Both the position numbers and the translations under genes were made by a program. A DNA stretch of 29,382 nucleotides from positions 1-29,382 of the forward strand of contig JADJVW010000014.1 of assembly GCA_016710365.1 (NCBI GenBank). The letters run 5' to 3'. The notes beneath the pieces are model-generated. The model saw only the letters and a list, made by a program, of their open reading frames with translations. It made no database searches and had not been told where the DNA came from. This stretch comes from Candidatus Caldilinea saccharophila (GTDB taxonomy: Bacteria; Chloroflexota; Anaerolineae; Caldilineales; Caldilineaceae). This document shows, in pieces, positions 18,668 through 27,607 of the stretch (position 1 is the stretch's first letter; every line of letters begins with the position of its first letter).

Positions 18668-20485
18668 ATGGCATACTTCTTTGGCAGCGAGCAGCGTCGA
18701 TTTTCTCTGGAAGCACCAGCCCCGTTTATGGATCCCAAAGCACCGTCGGCAGGCAATTCAGCAGAAGCTGCGCCACCAGTTCAGCCCCGCAGGGGGACAG
18801 AGCAAGAGCAGCCGCGCCCGGCCGCATGGAAAGCGAAGGAGCTTGCTCTGGCCGGCGCGTTGCGCGAAAGCCTGGTTGCCCTTACCAGCTCTCCCAGCGC
18901 CGACGCCATTATGGAGCAGATCCTCGACTCAGTGGCCAGCGTCGTCCCCTACGAAGGCGCCACGATCCTGCTGTTCGAACAAAACCAGGCGCGAATTGCG
19001 TATGTCCGCGGCTTTCCAGCAGCGTCACTATTGCCGCTCAAGACTGCCCTCATCCCGACGGAAAATTCCCATTTCCGCGAGGTGCTGGAGACCAAACAGC
19101 CCTACCTTGTCGTCGATACGCAGCAAGACCCCAACTGGTTTATGGTTGCTGGCAGTGAGTGGATTCGCGCCAGCATTGGGGCGCCGATCATCATCCAGGA
19201 TCAAGTAGTTGGCCTGATTGCGATCGACAGCAGTGCACCGGGGCGTTTCGATGCAAACGACATGGCGCGCGTGGAATTATTTGCCCGCTACGCGGCGCTG
19301 GCTGTCAGCAACGCCTACCAAAGCGACGTGCTTGCCCAACTCGTCTATGCACGGACGGCGGAATTGGAGCAGGCCAAAGCGGCGCTGGAGGACCAGGAGG
19401 CTTTACTGCGCAGCGCACAGCGCATCGCTCATGTAGGCAGTTGGGTGTCCGATCCGGCCATGCAGCAGTCAACCTGGTCCGAGGAACTCTTTCGCATCAG
19501 CGGCTTCGATCCTGTGCAGGGCGCGCCTGGTGTGGCGGCAATTGCCGCCACTTTACAGCCCGACCAGCGCGAACGGCTGATTGCCCTAACGCAGCAATTC
19601 GAGCAGATGCATGAGCCGGTTGAGGTCGAAATCAGCTTTATCCATCCCCAAGATAGGGCGCTGCGACATACGCTCGTGCGCGCCGAATTGGTCGGCGCCT
19701 CGCGCCTGGCCCAACGTGTGCAAGGGATTGTGCTTGATATCACCGAACGCAAACAGGCGGAGGAAATGCTGCGCCAGGCGTTGGCAAGCGAAAAAGAGCT
19801 TAACGCGCTCAAGTCGCGTTTTGTTGCGATGGCCTCGCATGAGTTCCGCGCCCCTCTTAGTGTGATATTGGCGAACATCGAGATGCTGTTGGAGACCTGG
19901 CAGCGCCTGTCGCCTGAAACGTGCGAGCACCGGCTGCAGATCATTCAAGCACAGGCGACCGGGTTGAATGAGATCATTCGACGGCTGCTTGAATTGTCAC
20001 AGCTTCAGGCTGGCACGATTGTTTTCCGGTCGGAGCGGCTCGATCTCGCAAATATCTGCCGCGAAGTGATGTTGCAAGTACAAGCGGCGATGCCTGATGG
20101 GCCGCCCATCCGGCTGGACAGCGCTGCGCTCCAGATTTGGGTGAAAGGGGACGCGCTCTACGTATATCGCATCGTCAGCAACCTTGTCGCCAATGCCTAC
20201 AAATACACGCTGTCTGATGCGCCTGTAGAGATTACTATCGCACCTGTCGACGGCTGTGCGCTTTTGTGCGTCGAAGACCATGGCATCGGCATCGAGCCAA
20301 CTGACCTGGCGCACATTTTCGAGCCGTTTCAGCGTGGCGTCAATGTAAAGAGCATCTCCGGCAGTGGGTTGGGCATGGCAATCGTCAAGCAACTCGTCGA
20401 GTTGCACAACGGCCAGATTATCGTGGAAAGCGAAGTGGGGCGCGGCACACGTGTTGCCTTGCAACTGCCGTCGGCGCCAGCATAG
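18668..20485 (+). CDS. Soluble GAF-PAS sensor histidine kinase
   Basis: An intact 605-residue protein. Residues about 65-215 form a GAF domain (ILDSVASVVPYEGATILLFE; APIIIQDQVVGLIAIDSS). A short coiled coil (AELEQAKAALEDQEALLRSA) leads to a PAS-like domain at about 247-360 ending in the PAC-type VLDITERKQAEE. The HisKA box is FVAMASHEFRAPLSVI with phosphoacceptor H391. The ATPase has an N box NLVANAYKY near 508, G1 EDHGIGIE, F box IFEPFQRG and G2 GSGLGMAIV. There is no membrane segment, so it senses an intracellular cue, for example a small ligand or redox state bound by GAF/PAS. No response regulator is adjacent; the NarL-type regulator at 10957 is the only one in view. The first ATG has no good ribosome site; M21 is a possible alternative. 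Confidence 0.9.
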   Translation: MAYFFGSEQRRFSLEAPAPFMDPKAPSAGNSAEAAPPVQPRRGTEQEQPRPAAWKAKELALAGALRESLVALTSSPSADAIMEQILDSVASVVPYEGATILLFEQNQARIAYVRGFPAASLLPLKTALIPTENSHFREVLETKQPYLVVDTQQDPNWFMVAGSEWIRASIGAPIIIQDQVVGLIAIDSSAPGRFDANDMARVELFARYAALAVSNAYQSDVLAQLVYARTAELEQAKAALEDQEALLRSAQRIAHVGSWVSDPAMQQSTWSEELFRISGFDPVQGAPGVAAIAATLQPDQRERLIALTQQFEQMHEPVEVEISFIHPQDRALRHTLVRAELVGASRLAQRVQGIVLDITERKQAEEMLRQALASEKELNALKSRFVAMASHEFRAPLSVILANIEMLLETWQRLSPETCEHRLQIIQAQATGLNEIIRRLLELSQLQAGTIVFRSERLDLANICREVMLQVQAAMPDGPPIRLDSAALQIWVKGDALYVYRIVSNLVANAYKYTLSDAPVEITIAPVDGCALLCVEDHGIGIEPTDLAHIFEPFQRGVNVKSISGSGLGMAIVKQLVELHNGQIIVESEVGRGTRVALQLPSAPA

Positions 20486-20506
20486 AAAAGCTGCGTAGCT
20501 GCGTAG

Positions 20507-20525
20507 GTCGGGCTACTAGCCCGAC
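20507..20525. terminator. hairpin after the histidine kinase
   Basis: GTCGGGCT (20507-20514) and AGCCCGAC (20518-20525) form an 8-bp GC-rich stem with a three-base loop, 22 bases after the kinase stop. There is no following T-run; it may be an intrinsic or processing hairpin. Confidence 0.6.
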
Positions 20526-20578
20526 GTGGTGAGTCAACAATGCGTTGTTGATCTATCAACTTATGATCGGAAATTACT

Positions 20579-21553
20579 ATGCAAATGGTTGAACTGTCCA
20601 CGGCGGCTCTCAAAGCGTCGGTGCTCTGCCTGGGGGGAGGCCCGCTGGGCAGTACGCTGGATGAGCAGGCGTCCTTTGCGCTGCTCGACGCCTTTGTCGA
20701 TGCGGGCGGCAACTTTATCGACACGGCAAAGGTTTATGCCGACTGGTTGCCCGGCGAGCGCAGCGTCAGCGAGAGGACGATCGGGCGCTGGCTGCGTGCG
20801 CGCAACTTGCGCGCGCAGATTCTCGTGGCGACCAAAGGCGCGCATCCCGATCTCGCCACGATGCACCGGTCGCGCCTGTCGTCCCAAGCGATCGTCGCCG
20901 ACCTGGAGCAGAGCCTGCGGAGCTTGCAAGTGGAGGCTATCGACCTCTACTGGCTGCATCGTGACGATCCAAAGCGTCCGGTCGAGGAGATCATCGACGC
21001 GTTGCAGGCGCAGATGCAGGCGGGCAAAATCCGCGCTTATGGCTGCTCGAACTGGCGCACCGAGCGCGTTGCCGCGGCCCAGGCATATGCGCAACGGCGC
21101 GGCTGGCCCGGCTTTGTCGCCAACCAGATGCTGTGGAGCCTGGCCGCGGTCGAACAGCACGCGCTGCCCGATCCAACCATGGTGGCGATGGATGCGTCGC
21201 TCCAAGCCTGGCACCGGCGCACCGTGCTGCCTGTCATCCCTTACGCGTCGCAGGCTAACGGCTTTTTTCAGCGCCTTGCTGATGACCGGCTGGCCGGCCT
21301 GAATGACGCCAGCCGCCGCCTCTACGACACGCCGCAGAATCGGCGCCGCTTTGCGCGCGTACAAACGTTGGCCGCGGAGAGCGGCCTGTCGATCACCGCC
21401 ATCGTGCTCGGCTATCTGCGCGGCCAGCCTTTCCCGGCGATCCCGATCATCGGCTGTCGCACACTCGCCCAGGTGGAAGATAGCTGTCGCGCCGCCGACG
21501 TGAAGCTGAACGCGGCGCAGATCGCTTTTTTGGAGGGCGAAAGGGAAGAATAA
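20579..21553 (+). CDS. Aldo/keto reductase
   Basis: A 324-residue intact (beta/alpha)8 NAD(P)H-dependent oxidoreductase. The catalytic tetrad is visible: D48 and Y53 in GGNFIDTAKVYADW, K86 in ILVATKGAHP, H127 in LYWLHRDDP. The cofactor side includes YGCSNWR and, near the C-terminus, the PIIGCRTLAQVEDS stretch that normally binds the NADP phosphate and adenine. It resembles the larger 'AKR with GGG.LG' group found next to sugar-utilisation genes, so a sugar or sugar-derived carbonyl is a plausible substrate, but nothing proves it. It has its own short upstream gap with a terminator hairpin of the kinase and a weak ribosome site (CGGA). The gene ends directly before the palindrome at 21555. Confidence 0.9.
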   Translation: MQMVELSTAALKASVLCLGGGPLGSTLDEQASFALLDAFVDAGGNFIDTAKVYADWLPGERSVSERTIGRWLRARNLRAQILVATKGAHPDLATMHRSRLSSQAIVADLEQSLRSLQVEAIDLYWLHRDDPKRPVEEIIDALQAQMQAGKIRAYGCSNWRTERVAAAQAYAQRRGWPGFVANQMLWSLAAVEQHALPDPTMVAMDASLQAWHRRTVLPVIPYASQANGFFQRLADDRLAGLNDASRRLYDTPQNRRRFARVQTLAAESGLSITAIVLGYLRGQPFPAIPIIGCRTLAQVEDSCRAADVKLNAAQIAFLEGEREE

Positions 21554-21554
21554 G

Positions 21555-21633
21555 ACGCGGATGACGCGGATCGGGCGGATTTACACGGATCAGAAAAATC
21601 CGCTTAAATCCGCCCGATCCGCGTCATCCGCGT
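21555..21633. terminator. 29-bp perfect palindrome made of CGCGGAT units (bidirectional terminator or repeat)
   Basis: Arms 21555-21583 and 21605-21633 are perfectly complementary; the 21-base loop contains a further CGGAT/ATCCG pair. Each arm is itself a tandem of 9-base units around CGGAT (ACGCGGATG, ACGCGGATC, GGGCGGATT). It separates the convergent aldo/keto reductase (stop 21551-21553) and the O-antigen-ligase-like gene, whose stop codon at 21624-21626 lies inside the right arm. It shares the CGGAT theme with the palindrome at 3577-3707. Confidence 0.85.
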
Positions 21634-23844
21634 TCCATCTCTGCCTCTATACCGAGGTGAAAGATCAGCACCCAGACGAGCATCAATTCCGGCAGCGCGT
21701 AGCTGACGTCGATCAGCCCGTGGGCGAGTCCAGCCGCGGCCGCGGCCAGACAGCCGAGCGCCAGCGCGGCTTCGTGTGGCTGCAAGACGCTGCTTTGCAG
21801 CCAGCGCCAGAGGCCAAAGACGCCGGCGCCCAGCCAGCCCATCCCCAGCACCAGACCGGGCAGCCCCAGCCGCGTCCACCAGTCCAGCAGCACGTTGTGC
21901 GGGTGATTAAGATTCGGCTCCTGCCACGCGGTTGGCAGCAAGTAACCGCTGCGGTAATGATAGAGAAATTGATCCGGCCCCACGCCCAGCAGCGGGTGAT
22001 CGAGCGCCATCTGCCAGGCGCTGCGCCACAGTTGCACGCGCAAGAAGCCGGTGCCCTGCTCGAAATCCAGCAGCCGCTGGAAGCGCTCCGCGCCGAGAAA
22101 GGGCGCCAGCACCCCCGCGCCGATCAGCGCCAGCGCAGCGAGCAGCACGAGCGGCGCCACCGGACGCCCCTGCCGGCGCAGCAGCCAGAAGCCGCCCACG
22201 CCCAGCACCAGCAGCGCGGCGGGCGCGGCGAGCAGCAGCGTCCCCTTGCTGAAGGTGAGCAGCCAGGCCAGCGCCTGCGGCGCGGCCAGCATTGCCCACA
22301 GCACGCGCTGGCGGCGCGCAGGCAGCAGCAGCACCAGCGCCAGCGTGACCGGAACCGTGCGGTCCAGATAGAGCGCCAGGTTGTTGGCCGAATCGTAGAG
22401 CGCCTGCACGCGGCGCACGCCTTCGGCCGCGGAGACAAAGCCGCTGCCGGTGGCAAAGCCCCACAGCCCGATCAGCGAAACGGCGCTGGCGCCCGCGGTC
22501 CAGCCGGCCACCAGCAGCCAGCGCTCGCGCCGGCTGCTGCGACCTGCGCAGGAGCGCAATCAGCAGCAGGGCGAAGATCAGCGCGTTGAGAAAGACCGTG
22601 CGCCACTCGCGCAGCGCCAGCGCTGGATAGCGCACATCGACGCTGGCGGCCAGCGCCCATGCCACGACCAGCGCCAGCAAGAGCAAGGTCACCTGCTGGA
22701 CGCGCGCGACTGCCTTCTGCGCGGTGAAAGGTTCGACGCCCGCCAGCCAGAGCAGCACGCGACGCCCCACGAGCACCGCTACGCCGCCCGCCAGGCCGAC
22801 ATCGATGATGCCAAGCGCTCGCCCCGGCAGCAGCGGCAGCGAGATCGCGTACGCGGCCGGCAGGGCAAAGAGCAGCGCCGCCAACCAGAGCGCCGGTCGC
22901 AGCAGCCCTGCCATACCAATCAGCGCTACGCCGGCGATCGTCACCGGCCACCACAGCCCCAGCGTCCCTGCGATCACCAGCGCAGCGCCGGCAGCCAGCA
23001 TGATCCATGCCGCGGGATGCTCGGAGGTTTCTACGAGGCGGCGAAAGAAAGGCAGCGCTACGGATGCCGGTCGCGGCGCACGCACACTTTGACGGCTGGT
23101 TGCAACGGCCAGCGACCATCCTACGAGCCAAAGCCCGGCCAGCAGCAGAAGAAGCCCTGGCCATGCCGGCGCATCGAGCAACGCGCGCCGCCCGTTTGCC
23201 GCGAAGAGTACAGACGATGGCGGATCGACGGCGACCGCACGCAGCGGCGTCTGCCCCCAGCCGCGCCAGAATTCCAAGCGGACGGTGTGCTCACCTTCCA
23301 GCGCGCTGCCAGCTTCCTGGAAGGTGGCGGCGCGCTGCACTTCGACCCAACGCTGCCGTGTTTCCGCGGCTTGCCCGGCCAATTCGGGCGCCAGCAGCGT
23401 CGTGTAGCCGGCTGCCGCGCCCTGGCTGTCGAGGTTGTCTGCGATGGCGGCCAACCGGTTGGCCGGTGCGCCGTCCACGCTGGCGTAGAGATAGGCCCAA
23501 AAGTCGCCCGGCGCCAGCAGCAGCCAGAGCGCGTCGCCGGTGTAGGTGAAGGTAATGACGCCCGCCGGCTCGCGCAGGGAATCATCCGGCTCGGCCGGGT
23601 CGGCGCCGGCCTCACTCACCTGCCAGCCGGGGGAGTAGGCGAAAAGCGGGCTATCCGCCGCAGCCACGGTGCCGGGCGTCAACGCGGTGACCGTGGCGGG
23701 CGTGGCGCCGCAGCCGGGGCACGTCCGCCACGCGATCGTCAGCAACAGCCAGAGCAGGCCGAGGGCAACGAATAGCCCGCCGGCCAGGCCGCGCTGGCGG
23801 CTGTCGCGAGCATGACCCTTTTGTGTGACATCAACGCTCATCAT
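21624..23844 (-). pseudogene. O-antigen-ligase-like membrane protein with N-terminal extracytoplasmic domain, one frameshift
   Basis: From MMSVDVTQKG (ATG 23842-23844) an N-terminal helix, GLFVALGLLWLLLTIAWRT, is followed by about 190 soluble residues (for example VITFTYTGDALWLLLAPGDF, HTVRLEFWRGWG) and then by many membrane helices. The frame switches near 22540 in a GC-rich run; the length is one base over a multiple of three, consistent with one insertion. The second part has the Wzy/WaaL-type signature LLGVGPDQFLYHYR, then LNHPHNVLLDWWTRLGLPGL. The family joins or polymerises lipid-linked glycans at the outer face of the membrane. The large domain between the first and second helices is unusual and could bind carbohydrate. 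The final stop is inside the palindrome at 21555-21633. Total about 740 residues. Confidence 0.75.
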
Positions 23845-23966
23845 AGAGGGCAGTCTATCATAGAGCGCGCAGAAGGCGCGCGCCGCACACGTCATTTTGC
23901 AGGGTGCGCGGCGTGCTGTAATCAGAAAATCCGCACAGACAGAAAATCGGTTTGGAGGATTTCGGC

Positions 23967-24209
23967 AGGGAAGCCATCGTTCAGGTGCATAAACGGGGTG
24001 TGTTCACCTTGCTGAACGCACTGCGCGAAAAACATGGGATCGAGAAAGGGGAAACCTTCCGGATCGTTGACCTGGACGGCGGTTTCATTTTGACGCCGAT
24101 GGTGGCGGAATTGGCGCGCGAAATTGAACGCGCCCGCATCGAGGCAGGATTGGCAGCGCGGTGCGCACAGGATACCGCAGCCATTTTGGCAGGCGCAAGA
24201 AGTGGTTGA
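23967..24209 (+). CDS. AbrB/SpoVT-like antitoxin or regulator, start codon uncertain
   Basis: The frame IVQVHKRGVFTLLNALREKH then GIEKGETFRIVDLDGGFILT is a swapped-hairpin AbrB DNA-binding domain, as in antitoxins of the VapB/MazE type, followed by a helical tail (LAREIERARIEAGL). A strong GGAGG at 23954-23958 is eight bases from codon AGG at 23967-23969, exactly where an ATG would be expected, so an ATG-to-AGG change is suspected. A TTG at 23952-23954 overlapping the GGAGG is the only upstream alternative, and it would lack its own ribosome site. No PIN or MazF toxin partner can be recognised in the 139 bases downstream, which hold no visible gene. Confidence 0.6.
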   Translation, partial: REAIVQVHKRGVFTLLNALREKHGIEKGETFRIVDLDGGFILTPMVAELAREIERARIEAGLAARCAQDTAAILAGARSG

Positions 24210-24348
24210 GGAACCGCGGCAACGGATAAGTCGGTCGTAGACGGGGGACAGCAGTTCATGGCCACGGACGATAGGCCGGCGGCGGCTGACGGGAGGAACC
24301 CACGGGGTGATTACTCCTGCAGGTGGCAATGGCGTCAAGGGCGATAGG

Positions 24349-25535
24349 TTAAGGAAGCAGTGCAGGCAGGAAACCGCCAACGAACGCATCGCCCAGACCG
24401 ATCGTGGTGGCATTCGACTGTTCGACCTGTGCGACTGGCACACAGCACACTTTTTCGGAGAGCAGCGCTTGGATTGCATCAGCAAATCGGGCGCCTGCCG
24501 GATTCGGCGCAAGACCTTCGATCTCTTTGTAATTTTCTACCGTGAAATTATCGCCATAACGGAAGCGCGTCGTGGCCATGGTAACGCCGCCTTTGAGCGC
24601 CTTGGCAACCCGTCCTGCCCCTTGGCCATAGGCAAGCGCCCAATGCATGGAATGGACGACGATGATAGGGACACGGACCTGGGTTTGTAAATCCGCCAGC
24701 GCGTCCTTGACCTGCAAGGCATCGAGCAGATCCAGTTTTTTCCCCAGATGGGCTTGTAGTTCGTCTTCATTGAGGCTAAAGATCGTGATCTTCTTTGCCA
24801 ACGTCGCGTGAATCAATGCGCTAAAGCTTGCATCATAAAACCCCGCGTCTTCATAATAGACCAGCGCATCTTTGGGGAGTTTCTCCATGATTCTCAAAAG
24901 AGTTTCCAGTCGGTAGGTCAGGAGCTCCTTGCTCTGCATCGCGTTAAAGCCTGAAATCAGAAAGATCGGTGCGTCTGCGATCAGGTTGGCAAAGTCTTCA
25001 TTGAGCCGCATGACGATATTGTCGTTATCATGATGATAGATAATCCGATTGGCTCGGCTGGTATAAAGTTCGATGTCGCCGGCGCACACGCAAGTGGTAT
25101 TGCCAAATTGCACAATCAAGTGTGGATACGCACTCTCTTTTGGATTGCTACAAACATAGGGGCTATCTTGTGGGATGAGTCTGCGCACATGCTCATTGAT
25201 GGTGACCAGATGCAGCGCCGAGGTATAGCCTAGTTTGCGCATGGCAATAGCGGCGCGCACCGACGTCCCGCCGAGCGTGACGTTCATTGCGAAATGCTGC
25301 GCAAATTGCTCAATGACAGCCGGCGAGGAGACCCAGCGTTCACCGCCTGTCCCGGATTTCAGGAAGCTCAGGATCGAGATCACCAGGTCACGTTCGCTCG
25401 TGATTACGCCGGTCAGCAGACAACTCGTCAGCACGGATGGCGTAGCGGGTGATCAGCGCTTCAATGACCTTCGAATTCCAGACGATCTCATAGTCGATGT
25501 TATTGCCCAGGCCCAAGGCGATGTTTGCTTGCATG
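24349..25535 (-). pseudogene. ADP-dependent phosphofructokinase/glucokinase-like sugar kinase, two frameshifts
   Basis: Most of the protein (361 codons, 25434 to 24349) is open. It contains NVTLGGTSVRAAIAMRKLG (sugar-binding glycine-rich part), IIYHHDND, FLISGFNAMQ, the ADP-kinase metal motif SLNEDEL, VHSMHWALAYG, and the catalytic TTIGLGDAFVGG with its Asp. These fit the ADP-dependent branch of the ribokinase superfamily rather than classical PfkB. The N-terminus MQANIALGLGN starts at the ATG 25533-25535. An extra A in a run near 25500 and an extra C near 25415 break the frame; a length two bases over a multiple of three agrees. It lies 55 bases after the aldolase and would phosphorylate the imported sugar or sugar phosphate for aldol cleavage. 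Confidence 0.7.
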
Positions 25536-25565
25536 GCTCTTCTTCACATTTCTGCTGGCATGAAA

Positions 25566-25617
25566 AGCTCGCTTTATCGGGAACAGTTTTCTAACAAACT
25601 GTTTCATAAAGCGAGCT
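25566..25617. terminator. two-part hairpin overlapping the end of the aldolase gene
   Basis: AGCTCGCTTTAT (25566-25577) pairs with ATAAAGCGAGCT (25606-25617), and an inner stem AACAGTTT/AAACTGTT (25582-25589 with 25596-25603) continues it. It lies between the aldolase and kinase genes and includes the last aldolase codons and its present stop (25591-25593). It is probably a processing or attenuation hairpin inside the operon. Confidence 0.75.
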
Positions 25618-26556
25618 CATGATCATATGCGTTCGATTACCGAACCCTGTCCCCAGCAGGCGGGCACGCCTTGAGCGTGCTTCCACACTACCATACTTGA
25701 TAAAGTGCAGCCTTCCGGTTGCATTGAAGAGGTCAATTTTATGATGGCATACCTTTTTCATTGCTTCGATGCACGGTGGGTAGATCGAGTTTGGCTCGCG
25801 AAGATGGGGGTCTGCCAGGACTTCACGGCATTTCTGGTAAAAAGCATCCTTGATATCGCTGGAGATATTGATCTTGTTGATGCCCAGCTTGACGGCCGCA
25901 GCAATCTCGTCGTCAGGGTTGGCCGAACCGCCATGCAGCACCAGGGGGATGTTTACCCGAGAGGCAATCTCCTTCAGCAGGTCGAGCTTCAACTCGGGCT
26001 TTCTGTCTTTCGGATAGATCCCATGCGACGTGCCAATCGCAACGGCCAACGTATCCACACCGGTTGCCTCAACGAAGGTGACAACATCATCGGGATCGGT
26101 ATAGATGATTACGTCTGAACCGGCTTCCGCCTCAGGCCCGGTTGTGCCAATCGTGCCCAACTCGCCTTCGACGGAAACATTGACCGAATGGGCAAGCGCC
26201 ACGATCTGCTTGGAAATCTCAATATTTTGTTCGAGTGGGAATAAGGATGCATCGATCATGACGGAGGTGAACCCGCACTGGATGGCCTCCATGATCTGTC
26301 CTAAAGATGAGCCATGGTCCAAATGGATACAGACAGGCACAGATGCCTTGTTCGCTTCCGCAACCGCGGCGGCCACAAAGGACGGACGAACAAAACTCAA
26401 CTCGTCCGGGTGAATCGCAAGGATAACCGGAGATTGCTTTTCTTCAGAAGCTTCGATCGCACCCCGTAGGAGCATATTGCTGCTGATATTAAAAGCCGGC
26501 ACCGCAAAATAGTTTGCATGGGCAACTGCCAACAGGTCTTTCATATTCAATAACAT
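25591..26556 (-). CDS. Class II ketose-bisphosphate aldolase (FbaA/GatY-like)
   Basis: A 321-residue metal-dependent aldolase. Catalytic D80 and zinc ligand H81 are in VCIHLDHGSS; E130/E132 are in VSVEGELG; zinc ligands H178 (VAIGTSHGIY) and H208 (IPLVLHGGS); and the phosphate-binding INKINISSDI follows. The start ATG has GGAGG seven bases upstream. Proteins of this family normally end shortly after a motif like LFNATGRLH; here about 36 extra residues (starting FIKYGSVEARSRR) run into a hairpin, so a lost stop codon is likely. It follows the ABC permeases and precedes the kinase in the operon, fitting cleavage of a ketohexose bisphosphate (fructose, tagatose or a related sugar; the substrate is not decided). 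Confidence 0.9.
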   Translation of the reverse strand: MLLNMKDLLAVAHANYFAVPAFNISSNMLLRGAIEASEEKQSPVILAIHPDELSFVRPSFVAAAVAEANKASVPVCIHLDHGSSLGQIMEAIQCGFTSVMIDASLFPLEQNIEISKQIVALAHSVNVSVEGELGTIGTTGPEAEAGSDVIIYTDPDDVVTFVEATGVDTLAVAIGTSHGIYPKDRKPELKLDLLKEIASRVNIPLVLHGGSANPDDEIAAAVKLGINKINISSDIKDAFYQKCREVLADPHLREPNSIYPPCIEAMKKVCHHKIDLFNATGRLHFIKYGSVEARSRRARLLGTGFGNRTHMIMSSLYETVC

Positions 26557-26633
26557 TGTACTTCCTCCATAATTTGTAACGAATCAAGTCAAGCGAACAC
26601 TAAGAAAAAATGGGTCAACCCGATCTCGTGTGG

Positions 26634-26703
26634 TTACGTGCCGGGGACGGGCTTGCGGTGCTTCGGTCGAGCAGACAACGATCAGCCCGTCCCCGGCACG
26701 TAA
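26634..26703. terminator. 20-bp perfect hairpin between permease 2 and the aldolase
   Basis: Arms 26634-26653 and 26684-26703 are perfectly complementary around a 30-base loop. Weaker pairing (CAACC../..GGTTG and GTGTGG/CCACAT-like) continues outward to about 26615 and 26728. It occupies the roughly 200-base gap between the permease and aldolase genes, which holds no gene, and may set the ratio of transporter to enzymes. Confidence 0.8.
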
Positions 26704-26755
26704 GACCCGACCACATGAATCCCGGTTGAGCCGAAAAAATGATAAAAAGACGCGC

Positions 26756-27607
26756 TTACCCTTTGACGGATCCTGCAGTCATACCTGCAATGAAGTAACG
26801 TTGAAAAAACAGGTAGAGGATCAAGACCGGTAAACAGCCAAGCACACTCATCGCCATCATTTCATTCCATTCATAGGAATGCTGACCCATCAGCAAGGCA
26901 ATCCCAACAGGAACTGTGCGCATATCGGTCGTTTTCGTCAAGGTGAGCGCAAACAGGAATTCGTTCCACGCCTGCATGAAGGTGTAGATGCCGGTAGCGA
27001 CCAGACCAGGTAAGGAAATCGGTATCAGCACTCTCCACAGCGCAACAAAACGACTCCCGCCATCCATCATCACGGCCTCATCCAATTCCTTGGGCAGGGT
27101 ATTAAAATAACCCGTCATCATGATGATGGCGTAGGGAAGTGTGAAGACCATGTAGGTGAGCACCAAAGCGGCATAGGTGTTGAACAACCTGAGCGCAACA
27201 ATCAGACCGAAGTACGGGATCAACAGCGTGATCGGCGGCACCGCCTGTACACCGATGATGATCATATTCAATGGTCTTTTGAAGATGAACTGGTATCTGC
27301 TAAAACTATAGCCCGCCAGGCTTCCCACAATCAAGGTAAACAGCGTGACCAACAGGGCCACCAGATAACTGTTGAAAAAGTAGCGCAGCTTTTCCGAGCT
27401 GGTGAGCACGGACAAGTAGGCGCTAAAGGAAAATGATTCTGCAACAAGGCGCGGCGGATACGCAAAGATTTCCGTATTCGACTTCAGCGAGGAGGAGAGC
27501 ATCCAAAGCACCGGAAAGCCGGCATAGACGGCGCCAGCCAACAGCGCAATGATCACCAATCCCTTTGAAATCGTAGTCCTGGCCGATTTCGGAATCACAT
27601 TATTCAT
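26756..27607 (-). CDS. Carbohydrate ABC transporter permease 2 (MalG-like, CUT1)
   Basis: An intact 283-residue inner-membrane permease with six hydrophobic segments (first LVIIALLAGAVYAGFPVLWM) and the cytoplasmic EAA loop LPKELDEAVMMDGGSRFVAL then WRVLIPISLPGL, which docks to the ATPase. The ending VLILYLFFQRYFIAGMTAGS VKG is the usual MalG-type tail. Its ATG overlaps the end of permease 1 by eight bases (ATGAATAA), so translation is coupled. No ATPase gene is in the operon segment seen, which is common for CUT1 systems that share an MsiK-like ATPase. Confidence 0.93.
   Translation of the reverse strand: MNNVIPKSARTTISKGLVIIALLAGAVYAGFPVLWMLSSSLKSNTEIFAYPPRLVAESFSFSAYLSVLTSSEKLRYFFNSYLVALLVTLFTLIVGSLAGYSFSRYQFIFKRPLNMIIIGVQAVPPITLLIPYFGLIVALRLFNTYAALVLTYMVFTLPYAIIMMTGYFNTLPKELDEAVMMDGGSRFVALWRVLIPISLPGLVATGIYTFMQAWNEFLFALTLTKTTDMRTVPVGIALLMGQHSYEWNEMMAMSVLGCLPVLILYLFFQRYFIAGMTAGSVKG

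Noticed and set aside
22450..23775. 441-codon plus-strand frame opposite the O-antigen-ligase-like gene
   Set aside because: Low-complexity Gln/Arg/His-rich translation typical of antisense frames; the minus strand encodes membrane helices and the family signature.
24210..24348. PIN-domain toxin partner of the AbrB-like antitoxin
   Set aside because: Only 139 bases separate it from the convergent kinase gene and no frame shows PIN acidic residues or a start with a ribosome site.
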